Positions 47,687 to 57,896 of a DNA stretch of 64,000 bases are shown here, one piece after another. The DNA lies in the NCBI RefSeq assembly GCF_033807715.1, contig NC_084601.1:21222129-21286128 (forward strand). Direction: 5' to 3'. The stretch comes from Cololabis saira. Its lineage: Eukaryota > Chordata > Actinopteri > Beloniformes > Belonidae. Position 1 is the stretch's first letter. Each line of letters starts with the position of its first letter. Made by a program: the position numbers and the translations under genes. Below the pieces are notes generated by a model that worked only from the letters and a program-made list of their open reading frames with translations, had not been told where the DNA came from and ran no database searches.

Positions 47687-47892
47687 CGCTAGAGGGCTCA
47701 TTCTTTTTGGTTTGGAACGCTTCATCTGACATTATTACTAGAAAACTTAAAACGTATACAAATTCTTTTCATAAATCCTGCCTCATGCTCCTTTAAAGCG
47801 GTTACTAATTTGGCAAGGGGCAAGCCAATGATGCCAACTAACAGAAAAATCAGCACTGGGAAATGAGAGTGCAATTAATCACATCTAACTTG

Positions 47893-48551
47893 TAGAGGTG
47901 GGTGCAATTCATCGATGTGTCGATGCATCGCGATGCGTCACGTGACGATTTGGAATCAATTAAAAAAAAATATATATATATATTTTTTTTTTAAGTTATC
48001 CTATCCAGATTCCAGACTGAATAAGCTGCTGAATAATTTCATTTTCAAGAATGCACATTTCTTATTGTTCACTTGAAATATGGCACATATGTTTACACTA
48101 AATAAATTTGATGGAAGTACATATCTTGTTTAATGAATTAATGAACTCATTAAATCCAGGGCTTGACCGTTTTCAGTGTTTTCCGCCAATAGAGGGGGCT
48201 CTCATGCAAGTGCAGCTTTCCCTGGTCAAAGTTAAGTAAGTCAAAGAGCAAATGTTTACATAAAATAAATGATTTTGTGTCTTTGAAAAATACATGTCAA
48301 ATGTTCAAAAAACCTTGTTATTTACTTAATGAGTGTTGTTAGAGGAACTGAGTTAATTGATTGGCTATATATTTACAAATGTAGCCACAGATGAAGACAA
48401 AATCAATCTTGTATGGAAAAAAGCATTAAAAATCACAATAATCGACAAGAATCGTGGCACCAATAATCAAATCGAAAATCGTTATAATCGAAGAATCGAA
48501 GCTCCAATAATCGAAATCGAATCGAAAGGTACCCTTGTTTGCACACCCCTA
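47893..48551. mobile_element. hAT MITE, ATCGATGTGTCGATG family
   Basis: The left end is TAGAGGTGGGTGCAATTC and the right end TTTGCACACCCCTA. A perfect 8-bp duplication, CTAACTTG, lies at 47885-47892 and 48552-48559. Repeated ATCGA motifs occupy both subterminal regions (47910-47950 and 48430-48525), which may be transposase binding sites. There is no coding capacity. Confidence 0.93.
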
Positions 48552-48658
48552 CTAACTTGCATCTGGAACTTAGGACACCTTAGTGTAAAAATTAAGTATA
48601 TGCAGTAATAAATATTAGGAGGCTGTGGCTCAGGTGAAAGTGACACCAAGCTCTGCAT

Positions 48659-49386
48659 TAGGGCTGAACGATTAATTGCATTTGCGATAATATCGCAATG
48701 TGATAAAACAAGATTTTCTAACCGCAGTGCCGCGTGTAACCTATCTACCATGGCCTCAGTGTTAGGGCTCGGCCAGGCGGGGCTTTATAAATATATGGGC
48801 TTAATAAATGTATTAAATATATGAGCGCGGAGTCGGTGTGGCGAGGAGCTGCGCGCGGCGACGAGCCGGGCGCGCACCGGCGGACAGTGGAGTCGCGCTG
48901 TGAAGCCAGATTTATGGTTCCGCGTTAAATCGACACAGAGCCTACGCCGTAGGCTACGGCGTAAGATACGCGGCGACGTGCACCGTACGGTCCGCGTACT
49001 GCGTAAGCTACGCCGTAGGCTCTGCGTCGATTTAACACGGAACCATAAATCAGCCTTGAGTCGCGCTGTGAGCCTGAACCTGCAGCCCGTCGGCTCATCG
49101 GGAGGTTAAACAGCGGGACTACCAGTTGTTGATTGCTGGTTCGTTTTGTAAACTCTGTAAGCTTTGTTGGTTTGTTTGATTGTTTGCTGGTGTTTTTTTT
49201 TCTCTGTGATTTTTTAATTATTTGTGAAGACGTTCTGAGTTCCCTGTGAGGAAGGTTTTTTTGTTCCCTGTGGGAGTTTTTCTGTGTTTTTCTATTAAAC
49301 TACGCCTCGTTTTGGCTAAAGTTTAACCCAGTTTGGTGTTGTGCGATTGGGTTCAGAGAGAACGACCCAAAAATCGTTCAGCCCTA
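48659..49386. mobile_element. hAT MITE, TAGGGCTGAACGATT family
   Basis: The left end is TAGGGCTGAACGATTAA and the right end AATCGTTCAGCCCTA. A perfect 8-bp duplication, CTCTGCAT, lies at 48651-48658 and 49387-49394. Only about 100 bp separate it from the previous hAT MITE. The interior is GC-rich around 48830-48900 and contains a smaller palindromic MITE. Confidence 0.95.
48904..49057. mobile_element. Small palindromic MITE, GGCTGATTTATGG family (copy 2)
   Basis: GATTTATGGTTCCGCGTTAA at the left faces TTAACACGGAACCATAAATC at the right over 154 bp, with several TACGCCGTAGGC palindromes between. A 14-bp direct repeat, GAGTCGCGCTGTGA, flanks it (48890-48903, 49058-49071). Unusually long for a DNA element duplication, it may instead include pre-existing repetition. 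Confidence 0.82.
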
Positions 49387-49570
49387 CTCTGCATGGACCA
49401 AAAGAAAAAAAAAAGCTGTTTGAGCTGTTTGTACATGTGGTTGATTGTATCAAAACTTTTCAGTCCCATCCAGTGTCAGTCAAAGCCCATGTGCACCCAA
49501 TGGTGAACCTCATCACTGGGACCTCGAAACCAAAAACTTCTATTAAAGTAGCTAAAAATACTTTATTAAT

Positions 49571-49859
49571 GGTAAAAAATCATTTTTTTTTTTTTTTTTT
49601 TTAATTGTTTCTTTATTTGGAAAGGACAATAAATAAAACGATACAGCAACACTCAATCAAATGAAAATGAATGTCCTTCCGGTTTTGCTAGTTTAAGTCA
49701 CAAAAATTAACGTTTACATGAACTATGAACAGAAAGGAGGTCACCTGCCGCTGCTGTGTTGAACCAAACATAAAACCCAGTCGAGGTCAAAACAATGAAT
49801 TACATATTACCAGTGAAATCAAACAAAATCTGCTCTCATGGGGGTAAAAAATCATTTTT
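49571..49859 (-). mobile_element. Poly(A) retroposon with target duplication
   Basis: On the minus strand the insert ends CCAAATAAAGAAACAATT followed by about 20 A (49583-49602). AATAAA lies 10 bp upstream of the tail. The 17-bp direct repeat GGTAAAAAATCATTTTT flanks it at 49571-49587 and 49843-49859. Read on the minus strand, the target junction is TT/AAAA, the L1-type endonuclease site. The 250-bp body shows no protein. It is either a 5'-truncated L1-type LINE end or the 3' end of a retroposed host mRNA. Confidence 0.82.
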
Positions 49860-51127
49860 AATTTCATTGGAAACAATATTTCCCTAAACTTGAAACTTGA
49901 ACTTGAGCCTGACTGCATCGTGTGATAATTGCGTATTGCTAATGGCACAATGTGCCACATCAACAACTATGATACTAACTCACAGAGCCACTGTGAATGC
50001 CATGGCAGAGACAATAAAGAGAGTCATAAAAGTAATGAGGGAAGAGAAAATGAGAGCATGACTGAGTAAGAGTTCAAGCACAATGAATCTTGGACAGCAT
50101 CATAAAAGTGACTAAACCTCCACATATGTAAGGTGACCTACTGAGCTAAAAGTGACAACCTTCCTTTAAAATAATAATAAAGAGTAAGATCCAGGCTATA
50201 ATTAATAGATGATTTAACTAAAAGCAAATATAATTAATGTGAATAAAATATGAAGATGGAAAGGAAACGAACAAGTGTCAGGATTAGCTGTCGAGACATT
50301 CATCCAAGGTAAAGTTTGCTTCAAGTAAAACTGGGTCACTACTTAATAAACTAAAAAAAAGGAATTTATGTTCAGAAAGCGCTCATTATTATAAAGTGAT
50401 TCATAGAATTTGGCCAAATGTCAGTGTGTATAAGCACAGAAAGAAAACTTGTTGAATGTGTGTGACCTTCAAGTTCTCAGGTGCATGAGAAATGGTTATG
50501 TTACTGTGATGACTATAGCCACATGGGCTTGGAAGTTCCTAAGAATGATCAGCAAAAGCAACTAGCTGTGATTCCATGGGGTTATATCAGTACTCATGTC
50601 ATGGATGACTTGGTTATGTATGAAGGTATCACTGATGTAGTGGCGAACACTATATTTGAATTTTTAGGACACGTGCTACCATCAAGGTGACATCTCTTCC
50701 CAAGGGGTCTGTGGTTATTTTAACAGGGTAATGTCAGACCTCATTCTGAATGACTTATTATGTGTACCCATCCATGCTGGTTCAGCAGGAATTAAAAGTA
50801 AAAAAAAAACTAAAGCACCTTGTACACACTTTTCCCAACTGATTAACAATGATTATTAGGAGGAAATTTGATGTAACTTAAAAAACCAATAACATTGATA
50901 AACATGCCTCTCACCTTTTTCTCATCTTGATTTGCATTGATTTCAATATAAATCTGTATTTTCTGAATAAAATGTTCATATTATTTGAAGATGGTTAAAA
51001 TCATTTCCTTTGTAATTTTTCCTTTGGAAATGACAGGAACATTTGATGAAATTGCTGTCTGTCTAAGATATCACGTACTGGATGTGCGGCATTGAGTGGG
51101 TGGCATGAGTAACAAAAACAATCAAAA
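49860..51127. other. Unannotated, no gene seen
   Basis: Unique AT-rich sequence. The 69-codon frame at 50481-50690 has no recognised motif. Confidence 0.35.
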
Positions 51128-51206
51128 TTAAAGCTGCAAGCAGCGATGAACGGGCCCTCGCACTCATGGCCACCGCCCCCCATAAGCATATCAGAAATGT
51201 CACCAC

Positions 51207-51961
51207 TAGAGATGCACCGATTGATCGGCCCCTGATCGGGATCGGGCCAATAATGGCCCTATCGGTTTTGATCGAAGATCGGAAAATAATAGTTCAGAGC
51301 GGCCGATCTGATGACGTTTACAACAACAAACCCCCGCCCGCGCGGGTGTTCCCGCATCTCAGACCGAGCGGTCCTAAGGGTGCGTGAACGGCCTCGCCGG
51401 TGCGGGAGTTTTACAAAGTCTGAAAAGGACAACAAATTTGCAGTTTGCAAAGTGTGTCCAAAGGAGATACCATGAGGAGGAATGTTACAAAAGAATTTCA
51501 AAACAACGAAGCTGATAAGACATTTGAAAGTTCTTCACACGGTTTATATTGAGTTTTCAAAGTTGGCTGCAGCAGAAAAAAGGGAGAGAAAAAAAGGAGC
51601 GCGCGCAACGGCACTAACTCAGCTGTAACACCTGTAACAGAGACTTATAAACGACAGGAAGAAAAATAAAGAACCACATCGTAAGGTAATGAATTCATAT
51701 GCTTTGCTCATCAGCCGCTTTCAGTTGTAGAAGACATCGGGTTTAAACACGTTTGCAGCTTGGATCCGCAGTGCGCGCTGCTGCGGTGCGCGCTGATGCG
51801 TCGTAATAATAATACAATATCAGTGTCATGTACATGAGACAACAATATTGACGAATTTATGGATTTCACCCTGTGATCGGTGATCGGCAAAATCGTGATC
51901 GGCCGATACTGGTTTTCGAGATCGGTGATCGGCCCTCAAAATCCTGATCGGTGCATCTCTA
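51207..51961. mobile_element. hAT MITE, TAGAGATGCACCGAT family
   Basis: The left end is TAGAGATGCACCGATTGATC and the right end GATCGGTGCATCTCTA. A perfect 8-bp duplication, GTCACCAC, lies at 51199-51206 and 51962-51969. GATCGG motifs recur in both subterminal regions. The segment at 51400-51620 translates to pieces like TKSEKDNKFAVCKVCPKEI, reminiscent of a BED zinc finger of a hAT transposase, but it is broken. Confidence 0.95.
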
Positions 51962-51968
51962 GTCACCA

Positions 51969-53945
51969 CCCACGAGTCTTTATGTCAAACCATTCAAAAG
52001 TTATTGCAGAAAATCGGAAGTATCACATATCGACCAATCAGAAGAAGGGGCGGGGCTAATTCATGCCAATGAAGGTCAAGTACTCAAAACCGAGTCAGAT
52101 GACACCACCCATGACTCTCTATGTCAAACCATTGAAAAGTTATGCCAGAAAATAGGGACTATCAAATATTGACCAATCAGAAGAAGGGGCGGGGCTAATT
52201 CAGGCCAATGAAGGTCAAGTACTCCGATGTCCGATGACACCACCCACATGTCTTTATCACAACCCGTTCAAAAGTTATGGCCGAAAATAGGAACTATGAA
52301 ATATCGACCAATCAGAAGAAGGGGCGGGGCTAATTTGCACCAATGAAGGTCAAGTACTCAAAACCGAGTTCGATGACACCACCCACAGCTCTCTATTACC
52401 CCTTTTACACCAAGCTGGTTCCAGGGCTGGTGCTGGTGCTGGTGCTAGAACCGTTTGCTTTTACACAAGCTGGTGCTGGCCAGCAGCTGGCCAGAGAGCC
52501 AGTACACGTCATCACGTTACTGTATACGTCACCATTTCCCGGGCCGGGAAGCCGCTGATCGAGCGGCAGCCTCGCGTCCAAGCCCGCGGGGAAGCGTCCC
52601 AGGGCTGGAACGCTTCCCTGCGGGCTGGGACGCGGGCTGGGAGGCGTCCCCGCGGGCCGGGAATTTTTATTAAATAAATGGATGTAATAATAAAAGAGTC
52701 TGCTAACTTAACCGCCGTCTTCAACGCTCGATCGGTGGGCTGAAGGCTGGAAGCGGGCTGAAGGAACCATTGACCGAGCGGCGGGGGACGCGCCCCCGCC
52801 GCTTGATCCGTGGTTCCTCCAGCCTTCAGCCCGCTTCCGCATCGCAGCTCCCCGGGAGCATCTACTCATTCGGATTTGGATTACAGTATTCCATTAGGTT
52901 TATATTATTATTTTTTATTTATTTAACATGCACAAATATAATTTATACAACTGCAATCCAACTGTAATCGAAGTCTGAATGAGTAGATGCTCCCGGGGAG
53001 CTGCGATGCGGAAGCGGGCTGGGAGCGGGCTGGGAGGCGTCCCCTCGGGCCGGGAACCCGCCGATCGAGCGGCAGCCTCGCGTCCAAGCCCGCGGGGAAG
53101 CGTCCCAGGGCTGGAACGCCTCCCCGCGGGCTCAGACAAGGCTCCCGCTCCATCGTTACTGTTGATGGATTGCACCGTAGACCACTGCTGCTTCTGTTTT
53201 ACATCCATTATTAAATAAATGGATGTAATAATAAAAGAGTCTGTTAACAGCCGTCTTCAACGCTCCGTTGTTGAAAAACGGCACTCTTCCGTGTTTATTC
53301 TGCTTTGGTTGGTCAGTAACACCGTCCCCAGCCCCGCCCCCAGCCCTTGACGTAAGCACGTAGCCCCCAACGTAACGTGGTTCTTAAGTTGGACCAGCAA
53401 AGACTTGGTTCTTGTGTAGCACCAGTTTTGAGAGCCAGGAGCCGGTGCTTAGGCTGTGTAAAACCAAAGAACTGGTGCTAAGTCTGGCTCTAGCCCAGAA
53501 CCAGCCCTGGAACCAGCTTGGTGTAAAAAGGGGTATATGTCAAACCATTCAAAAGTTATAACAGAAAATAGGGAGAACCAATCAGAAGAAGGGGCGGGGC
53601 TAATTCAGGCCAATGAAGGTCAAGGACTCAATACCGAGTCCGATGACACCACTCATGACTCTCTATGTCAAACCATTCAAAGGTTAAAGCAAAAAATAGG
53701 GACAACCAATCAGAAAAAGGGGCGGGGCAAATTCAGGCCAATGAAGGTCAAGGACACAATACCGAGTCCGATGACACCATCCACGAATCTGTCAAACCAT
53801 TCAAAAGTTATAGCAGAAAATAGGGACAACCAATCAGAAGAAGGGGCGGGGCTAATTTAGGCCAATGAAGGTCAAGGACTCAATACAGAGTCCGATGACA
53901 CCACCCACATGTCTATCACAACCAGTTCAAAAGTACCTATTTATC
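51969..53945 (+). repeat. Tandem array, CCAAT-box plus GC-box units
   Basis: Each unit contains GACACCACCCA, TCTCTATGTCAAACCATTCA, AAAAGTTAT and then ACCAATCAGAAGAAGGGGCG continuing GGGCTAATT and CCAATGAAGGTCAAG. The pair CCAATCAG + GGGGCGGGGC occurs six times (about 52024, 52172, 52307, 53578, 53706, 53830). The spacing between the two motifs is constant apart from substitutions. CCAATCAG fits NF-Y and GGGGCGGGGC fits Sp1/KLF. A TIR element (52397-53535) splits the array after the third pair. Confidence 0.88.
52397..53535. mobile_element. TIR element with internal duplications
   Basis: The left end is TACCCCTTTTACACCAAGCT and the right end AGCTTGGTGTAAAAAGGGGT followed by A. TAT flanks both sides (52394-52396, 53536-53538), a 3-bp duplication of the PIF/Harbinger kind. 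Inside, a GC-rich block at about 52552-52618 is repeated at 53058-53123. The phrase AAATAAATGGATGTAATAAT recurs at about 52672 and 53213, and 52822-52887 is inverted at 52950-53020. No transposase was found. Confidence 0.85.
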
Positions 53946-54312
53946 GTGCATGTACGTCAAAACCTATTGTGGGGCTTGAGGCACAAATTTTTCTAGGAGG
54001 CGCTGTTGAGCCATTAAGCCACGCCCATTAATTCAATGAAATATCAAATTTATCGCCAGGCCTGGTTTGTGTGCAAAATTAGGTGACTTTTGGGGAACTA
54101 TCAAATGTGGACCAATCAGATGAAGGGTGGGTGCGCTTTTTGGCGTCTAGCGTCGCCACGGTAACGCTTTTGACTGAGAAAAGTAATGCCGAATAAAGTC
54201 GAAGGATGGAGACGTATATTTTGATGTATAACACACCTGGGTGCACGTTACAGTTCGGGCTGTATTAACTGCCGAAGGAATGGCATAAATTGCACCAAAA
54301 TCACGGAATCAT

Positions 54313-56029
54313 CACACTACGAAAGGAACTACATGATCACCAGTTGCCCACGCTTTTGGGTCACTGACGAAGACGAAGCAGTGGTATGTTAGCTTGAAAA
54401 GGGGCCACTGGCACTTACCTGGGCATCTGAAAGTTTCAATGACTTCATCCATGGGCTCAAAAATTATCGCAAGTTTCGTGTGAGTCTATTAGGGGGACAG
54501 GTCCTCGGCTTACTGCCACCTTGAATTAGGGGTGGGCAAAAATATTGATACGGCAATATATCGCGATACATAGTCTCCCGATACGATATTGATATTCAAT
54601 GTATGTATCGCGATATATTGCCGTATCAATATTTTTGCCCACCCCTAGCTGCACTTTATTTTGTGATTTCAGTGTGGGTGAGACACTGCATTTTATTTTT
54701 GTCTTTGTAAGTCAGTGGCAAGTAGCTGCACTTTATTTTGTGATTTCAGTGTGGGTGAGACACTGCATTTTATTTTTGTCATTTTAAGTCAGGGGCAAGT
54801 AGCTTTACTGTATTTTTGTGATTTCAATTTCAGTGTGGGTGAGACACTGCATTTTATTTTGAGTATTTTGTATCTAAGAATAATGCACACACTGCACTTT
54901 TCATTGTGTTTCAGTGTGTTTTTTCATGCAAATATGTTGCATAATTAAAATGGAAAGCTTGAAGTCTGTCCAACGCATTATCACTATCATCTGATGTACA
55001 TATATACAACTTGGATTTTAAGATGTGTAATGCATTTTTAAATTTTTCGGTGAACTATGTAGAATATCGCGATATATCGCATAACCGGGATATCGCAATT
55101 TGTATCGTATCGTGGCTCAAGTATCGTGATGCGTATCGTATCGTGAGGTCCTTCCCAATACCCACCCCTACCTTGAATACAGAGATTAGGGATGTGCCTA
55201 ATGAGGTATTCCTATACTATCAAGGTAAACTATCAGGTAAACACCTAACAACAGCTGACACGCTCTCTTGATTGCAACTTACCGACCTGCTGCAAGACAG
55301 ATATACAGTGGAAAACCTACTGGACAGTCTTCCTGCAACGGGAAGATATCTGGCCAAGCTTTGTGAGCAACTGCATGCTGAAAGTGTATACAAGTTATGG
55401 ACTATTTTGGAAAAGGCTGTCCATACAGTAACATGCTACAACTCACATGAAGTCAATGTTTGCATGACAGAATCCCAACGACTCTAATGGCCGACAATGG
55501 TATTTTTTTTCTGGATTGGACACGAAAGACTTTGCAAAGAACTATGGAATCGAACATGTCACCACCAGTTCTAAGTACCACCAGAGTAACAGTGAGGCAA
55601 AATGGGCAGTTCAAACAATCAAGGACCTCCTAAAAAAGGTCCAGCTCCCTACAGAGATTTAACACCCTACAGTGCTACACTGCTTAGTAATGGGTACAGC
55701 CCAGCCAAACCGCTCAAGGTTGCACTACAATGCTAAAACTTCCAGAGTCTTTGCAACCAGATCATCCTGATCAGCACAACGTTATGACCTGGCAACACCA
55801 TGTGGGCATGAAATGCAAGAACACATGTGACATGATCCACAACACCCCACAATCCTTCATGGTCAGTTGGCCACTGGGGCCAGTAAGAGCCAAGGAAGGG
55901 CCAGGGAAGAGGGAAACATTTAGCACCCATGCCATTACAGAGTCTTACAGAGTATCTGCCAGAAGGAGAGCTCTTCTGCAGCATGCACCTATACAGAGAC
56001 ACTATTCAGATTCAGATGATCATTGATCA
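54313..56029 (+). pseudogene. Ty3/gypsy pol remnant (RNase H to integrase)
   Basis: TWASESFNDFIHGLKN at about 54420 fits the gypsy RNase H region. After a hAT MITE insertion, GKHLTTADTLS (55235-55268) matches the conserved end of RNase H. About 55490-55660 carries an integrase catalytic remnant: MADNG, a poly-T frameshift, then DFAKNYGIEHVTTSS and YHQSNSEAKWAVQTIKDLL. That corresponds to the second Asp region and the conserved E-x-x-x-K stretch, where E is replaced (SEAKWA for GEAERA). No LTRs or gag were seen. The 3' limit abuts the LINE at 56030. Confidence 0.85.
54527..55170. mobile_element. hAT MITE, TAGGGGTGGGCAAAAAT family (copy 1)
   Basis: The left end is TAGGGGTGGGCAAAAATATT and the right end AATACCCACCCCTA. 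A perfect 8-bp duplication, CCTTGAAT, lies at 54519-54526 and 55171-55178. TATCGCGATA-type motifs fill both subterminal parts. A segment of about 100 bp containing TGGGTGAGACACTGCATTTT occurs three times in tandem at about 54650-54860. It splits the gypsy pol remnant. Confidence 0.95.
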
Positions 56030-57700
56030 GCCTGGTGGCTGAGGGGAAGAAGCAGAATCTTTGACGGGCTTTCACAGCTTTAGGTAGTCTCAGCTTCTTA
56101 CCAGAGGGGAGTAGAGTGAAGAGGCCATGGCCAGGGTGAGAGGGATCGGCCATGATCTTCCTCTCCCATCTCAATGCCCTGGAGTCATACAGGGCAAGGG
56201 CCAGCCAATCACTCTCTCCACAGAGCGTGTCACTCGCTGCAGCTTGTGGAGGTCCCTTGCTGTTGTAGCGGGGTCCTTGGCAGCCTGAATTTTCTCAGCT
56301 GTCGGAGAAAGAGCAGCCTTTTCTGGGCCTTTTTCAGGAGGGTCGTGGAGTTCAGTTCCCACTTCAAGTCCCTGGTGATGGTAATTCCCAGAAAGCGGAA
56401 AGAGTCCACAGAGTCCACCTGTGTGGCTCTCAGCACGAAGGGAAGGGGCTGCGTTTATTCGGAAGTCCACCACCATCTTCACTGTCTTGCGGGTGTTAAG
56501 CTCCAGGTTGTTGTGGCAACACCAACTCAGCAACCGCTCAATCTCCCTCCTGTAGGCCAACTCGTCACACCTGGAGATGAAGCCCACCAGGGTGGTGTCG
56601 TCAGCAAACTTTAGGAGCTTGACCGAGGGGTGGAGGGAAACGCAGCTGTTGGTGTACAGGGAGAATAGGAGAGGGGACAGAACAGAGCCCTGCAGGGAGC
56701 CGGTACTGGTGGACCTGGGGCTGGAGATGCACTTCCCCAACTTCACCCGCTGGGACCTGTTGGTGAGGAAGTCCATGATCCACCTCCTAGTGGGGACTGG
56801 GACCCGCAGCAGGAAAAGCTGGTTCTCCAGGACGGATGGGAGGATGGTGTTGAAGGCGCTGCTGAAGTCCACAAACAGGAACCTGACGTAGTTGCCTGCA
56901 GTATCCAGATGTTCTAGTGCGTAGTGCAGAGCCATGTTCACAGCATCCTCTGTGGATCTGTTGGCTTTGTATGCAAACTGCATCGGGTCCAGCACAGGAT
57001 CCGTAATGGACTTCAGGTGAGCCAAGACAAGGCGCTCCACGACTTTCATGACAACAGAGGTCAGGGCGATGGGTCTGTAGTCATTGAGGCCCGTAACCTT
57101 GGCCTTCTTGGGAACTGGAATGATGGTTGAGGCCTTGAAGCATGCTGGGACGTGACCGAGCACCAGCGAGGTATTAAAGATGTTGGTAAACACCGGAGCG
57201 AGCTGGGCAGCGCAGTGCTTCAGGACAGAAAGGGAGACAGAGTCCGGACCGGCCGCCTTCTGGGGATTCTGACTCCTGAACAGACGATCCTCCTCTCTCA
57301 CTTTGGTTTGTAGTTTGTGATGGTCTTAAGGCCTTTCCAGACAGAGGAGGAATACCCCTCAGAAATCTGCTGCCGCAGTTTCTCAGCGAACCCGTACTTG
57401 GCCTGTCTGAACCGCTCCACATCCCCACTGCGCCTGGCTGCCTCCTTCTCCGACCACAGGTGGGCTGAGAACCAGGGATTGTCGTTATTGAAGGTCTTTC
57501 TAGAGCAGAGGGGAACGCACATCTCTTTGCCGAGGCTGATGAATGATGTCACGTGTCCGTGTATTCATCCAGATTGTTCCCAGCCTCAGGCCCCGTCCAC
57601 TGGACAAAGTCCTGGTCACAGCCTGCCCTCTCCAGCCAGGCGCGGAGACTCTCACATGCCTCACTGGACCACACTCTGAAACTATCACACTCCTAACAGT
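56030..57700 (-). pseudogene. Rex1/CR1-like LINE ORF2, nearly open
   Basis: The longest frame in the window, 376 codons at 56171-57301 on the minus strand, is a reverse transcriptase. In order it shows [37 protein letters not shown], motif [12 protein letters not shown], motif [14 protein letters not shown] (usual GSPQGCVLSPLLF, so Pro and Cys are changed) and motif [11 protein letters not shown]. Near 56440 the frame shifts to [18 protein letters not shown], then later to the C-terminal ADPSHPGHGLFTLLPSGKKL (about 56150). Upstream pieces, such as NPWFSAHLWSEKEAARRSGD at 57480, belong to the same protein in another frame. It is 5'-truncated and lacks the endonuclease. Confidence 0.92.
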
Positions 57701-57896
57701 GTGAGAAAAAAGTTCAGGAAGGCAGAAAAGAAACCCGCAGAGATTCGACCTGTGAAGAGAGAACTGTAAAAGCACAACAAAAATGAGAAGACTGTATGAT
57801 AGAGAGATGTTTTGGAGGAAAACTGACTCTCCATTTGGTCAGGATCATTATACTTTTAATAGAAAGACAACAGACTCCTGTCCTTATAAGTCAAGA
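57701..57896. other. Spacer, unassigned
   Basis: A short Lys-rich plus frame is present. No feature is assigned. Confidence 0.3.

Larger units (their letters stand above)
46570..47792 (-). mobile_element. TTAA MITE, AGGAGCATGAGGC family (copy 2)
   Basis: The ends are AGGAGCATGAGGC and GCCTCATGCTCCT with TTAA on both sides (46566-46569, 47793-47796). Sequence inside is the reverse complement of the 38.5-kb copy (for example CAGACATTATTACTAG-like sequence near 47735). A 904-bp hAT element interrupts it at 46783-47686. Without that insert and its duplication the MITE would be about 310 bp. Confidence 0.92.
51128..54312 (+). mobile_element. Large AAAGCTGCAAGCAGCG-family element with tandem array
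   Basis: It begins TTAAAGCTGCAAGCAGCG and continues CGGGCCCTCGCACTC. A tandem array follows (units start near 51963, 52098, 52233, 52372, 53642, 53770 and 53894; 124-139 bp apart where uninterrupted). The distal part (53945-54312) is the reverse complement of 60010-60480 but with the order altered. Two foreign elements lie inside (51207-51961 and 52397-53535). Without them it would be about 1.3 kb. No transposase gene is visible, so it is non-autonomous. Confidence 0.85.

Noticed and set aside
51969..53945. CRISPR array
   Set aside because: Units are 124-139 bp and near identical throughout, with no short repeat/unique spacer pattern, and the genome is eukaryotic.
56174..56614. 146-codon plus frame
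   Set aside because: Antisense shadow of the LINE reverse transcriptase.
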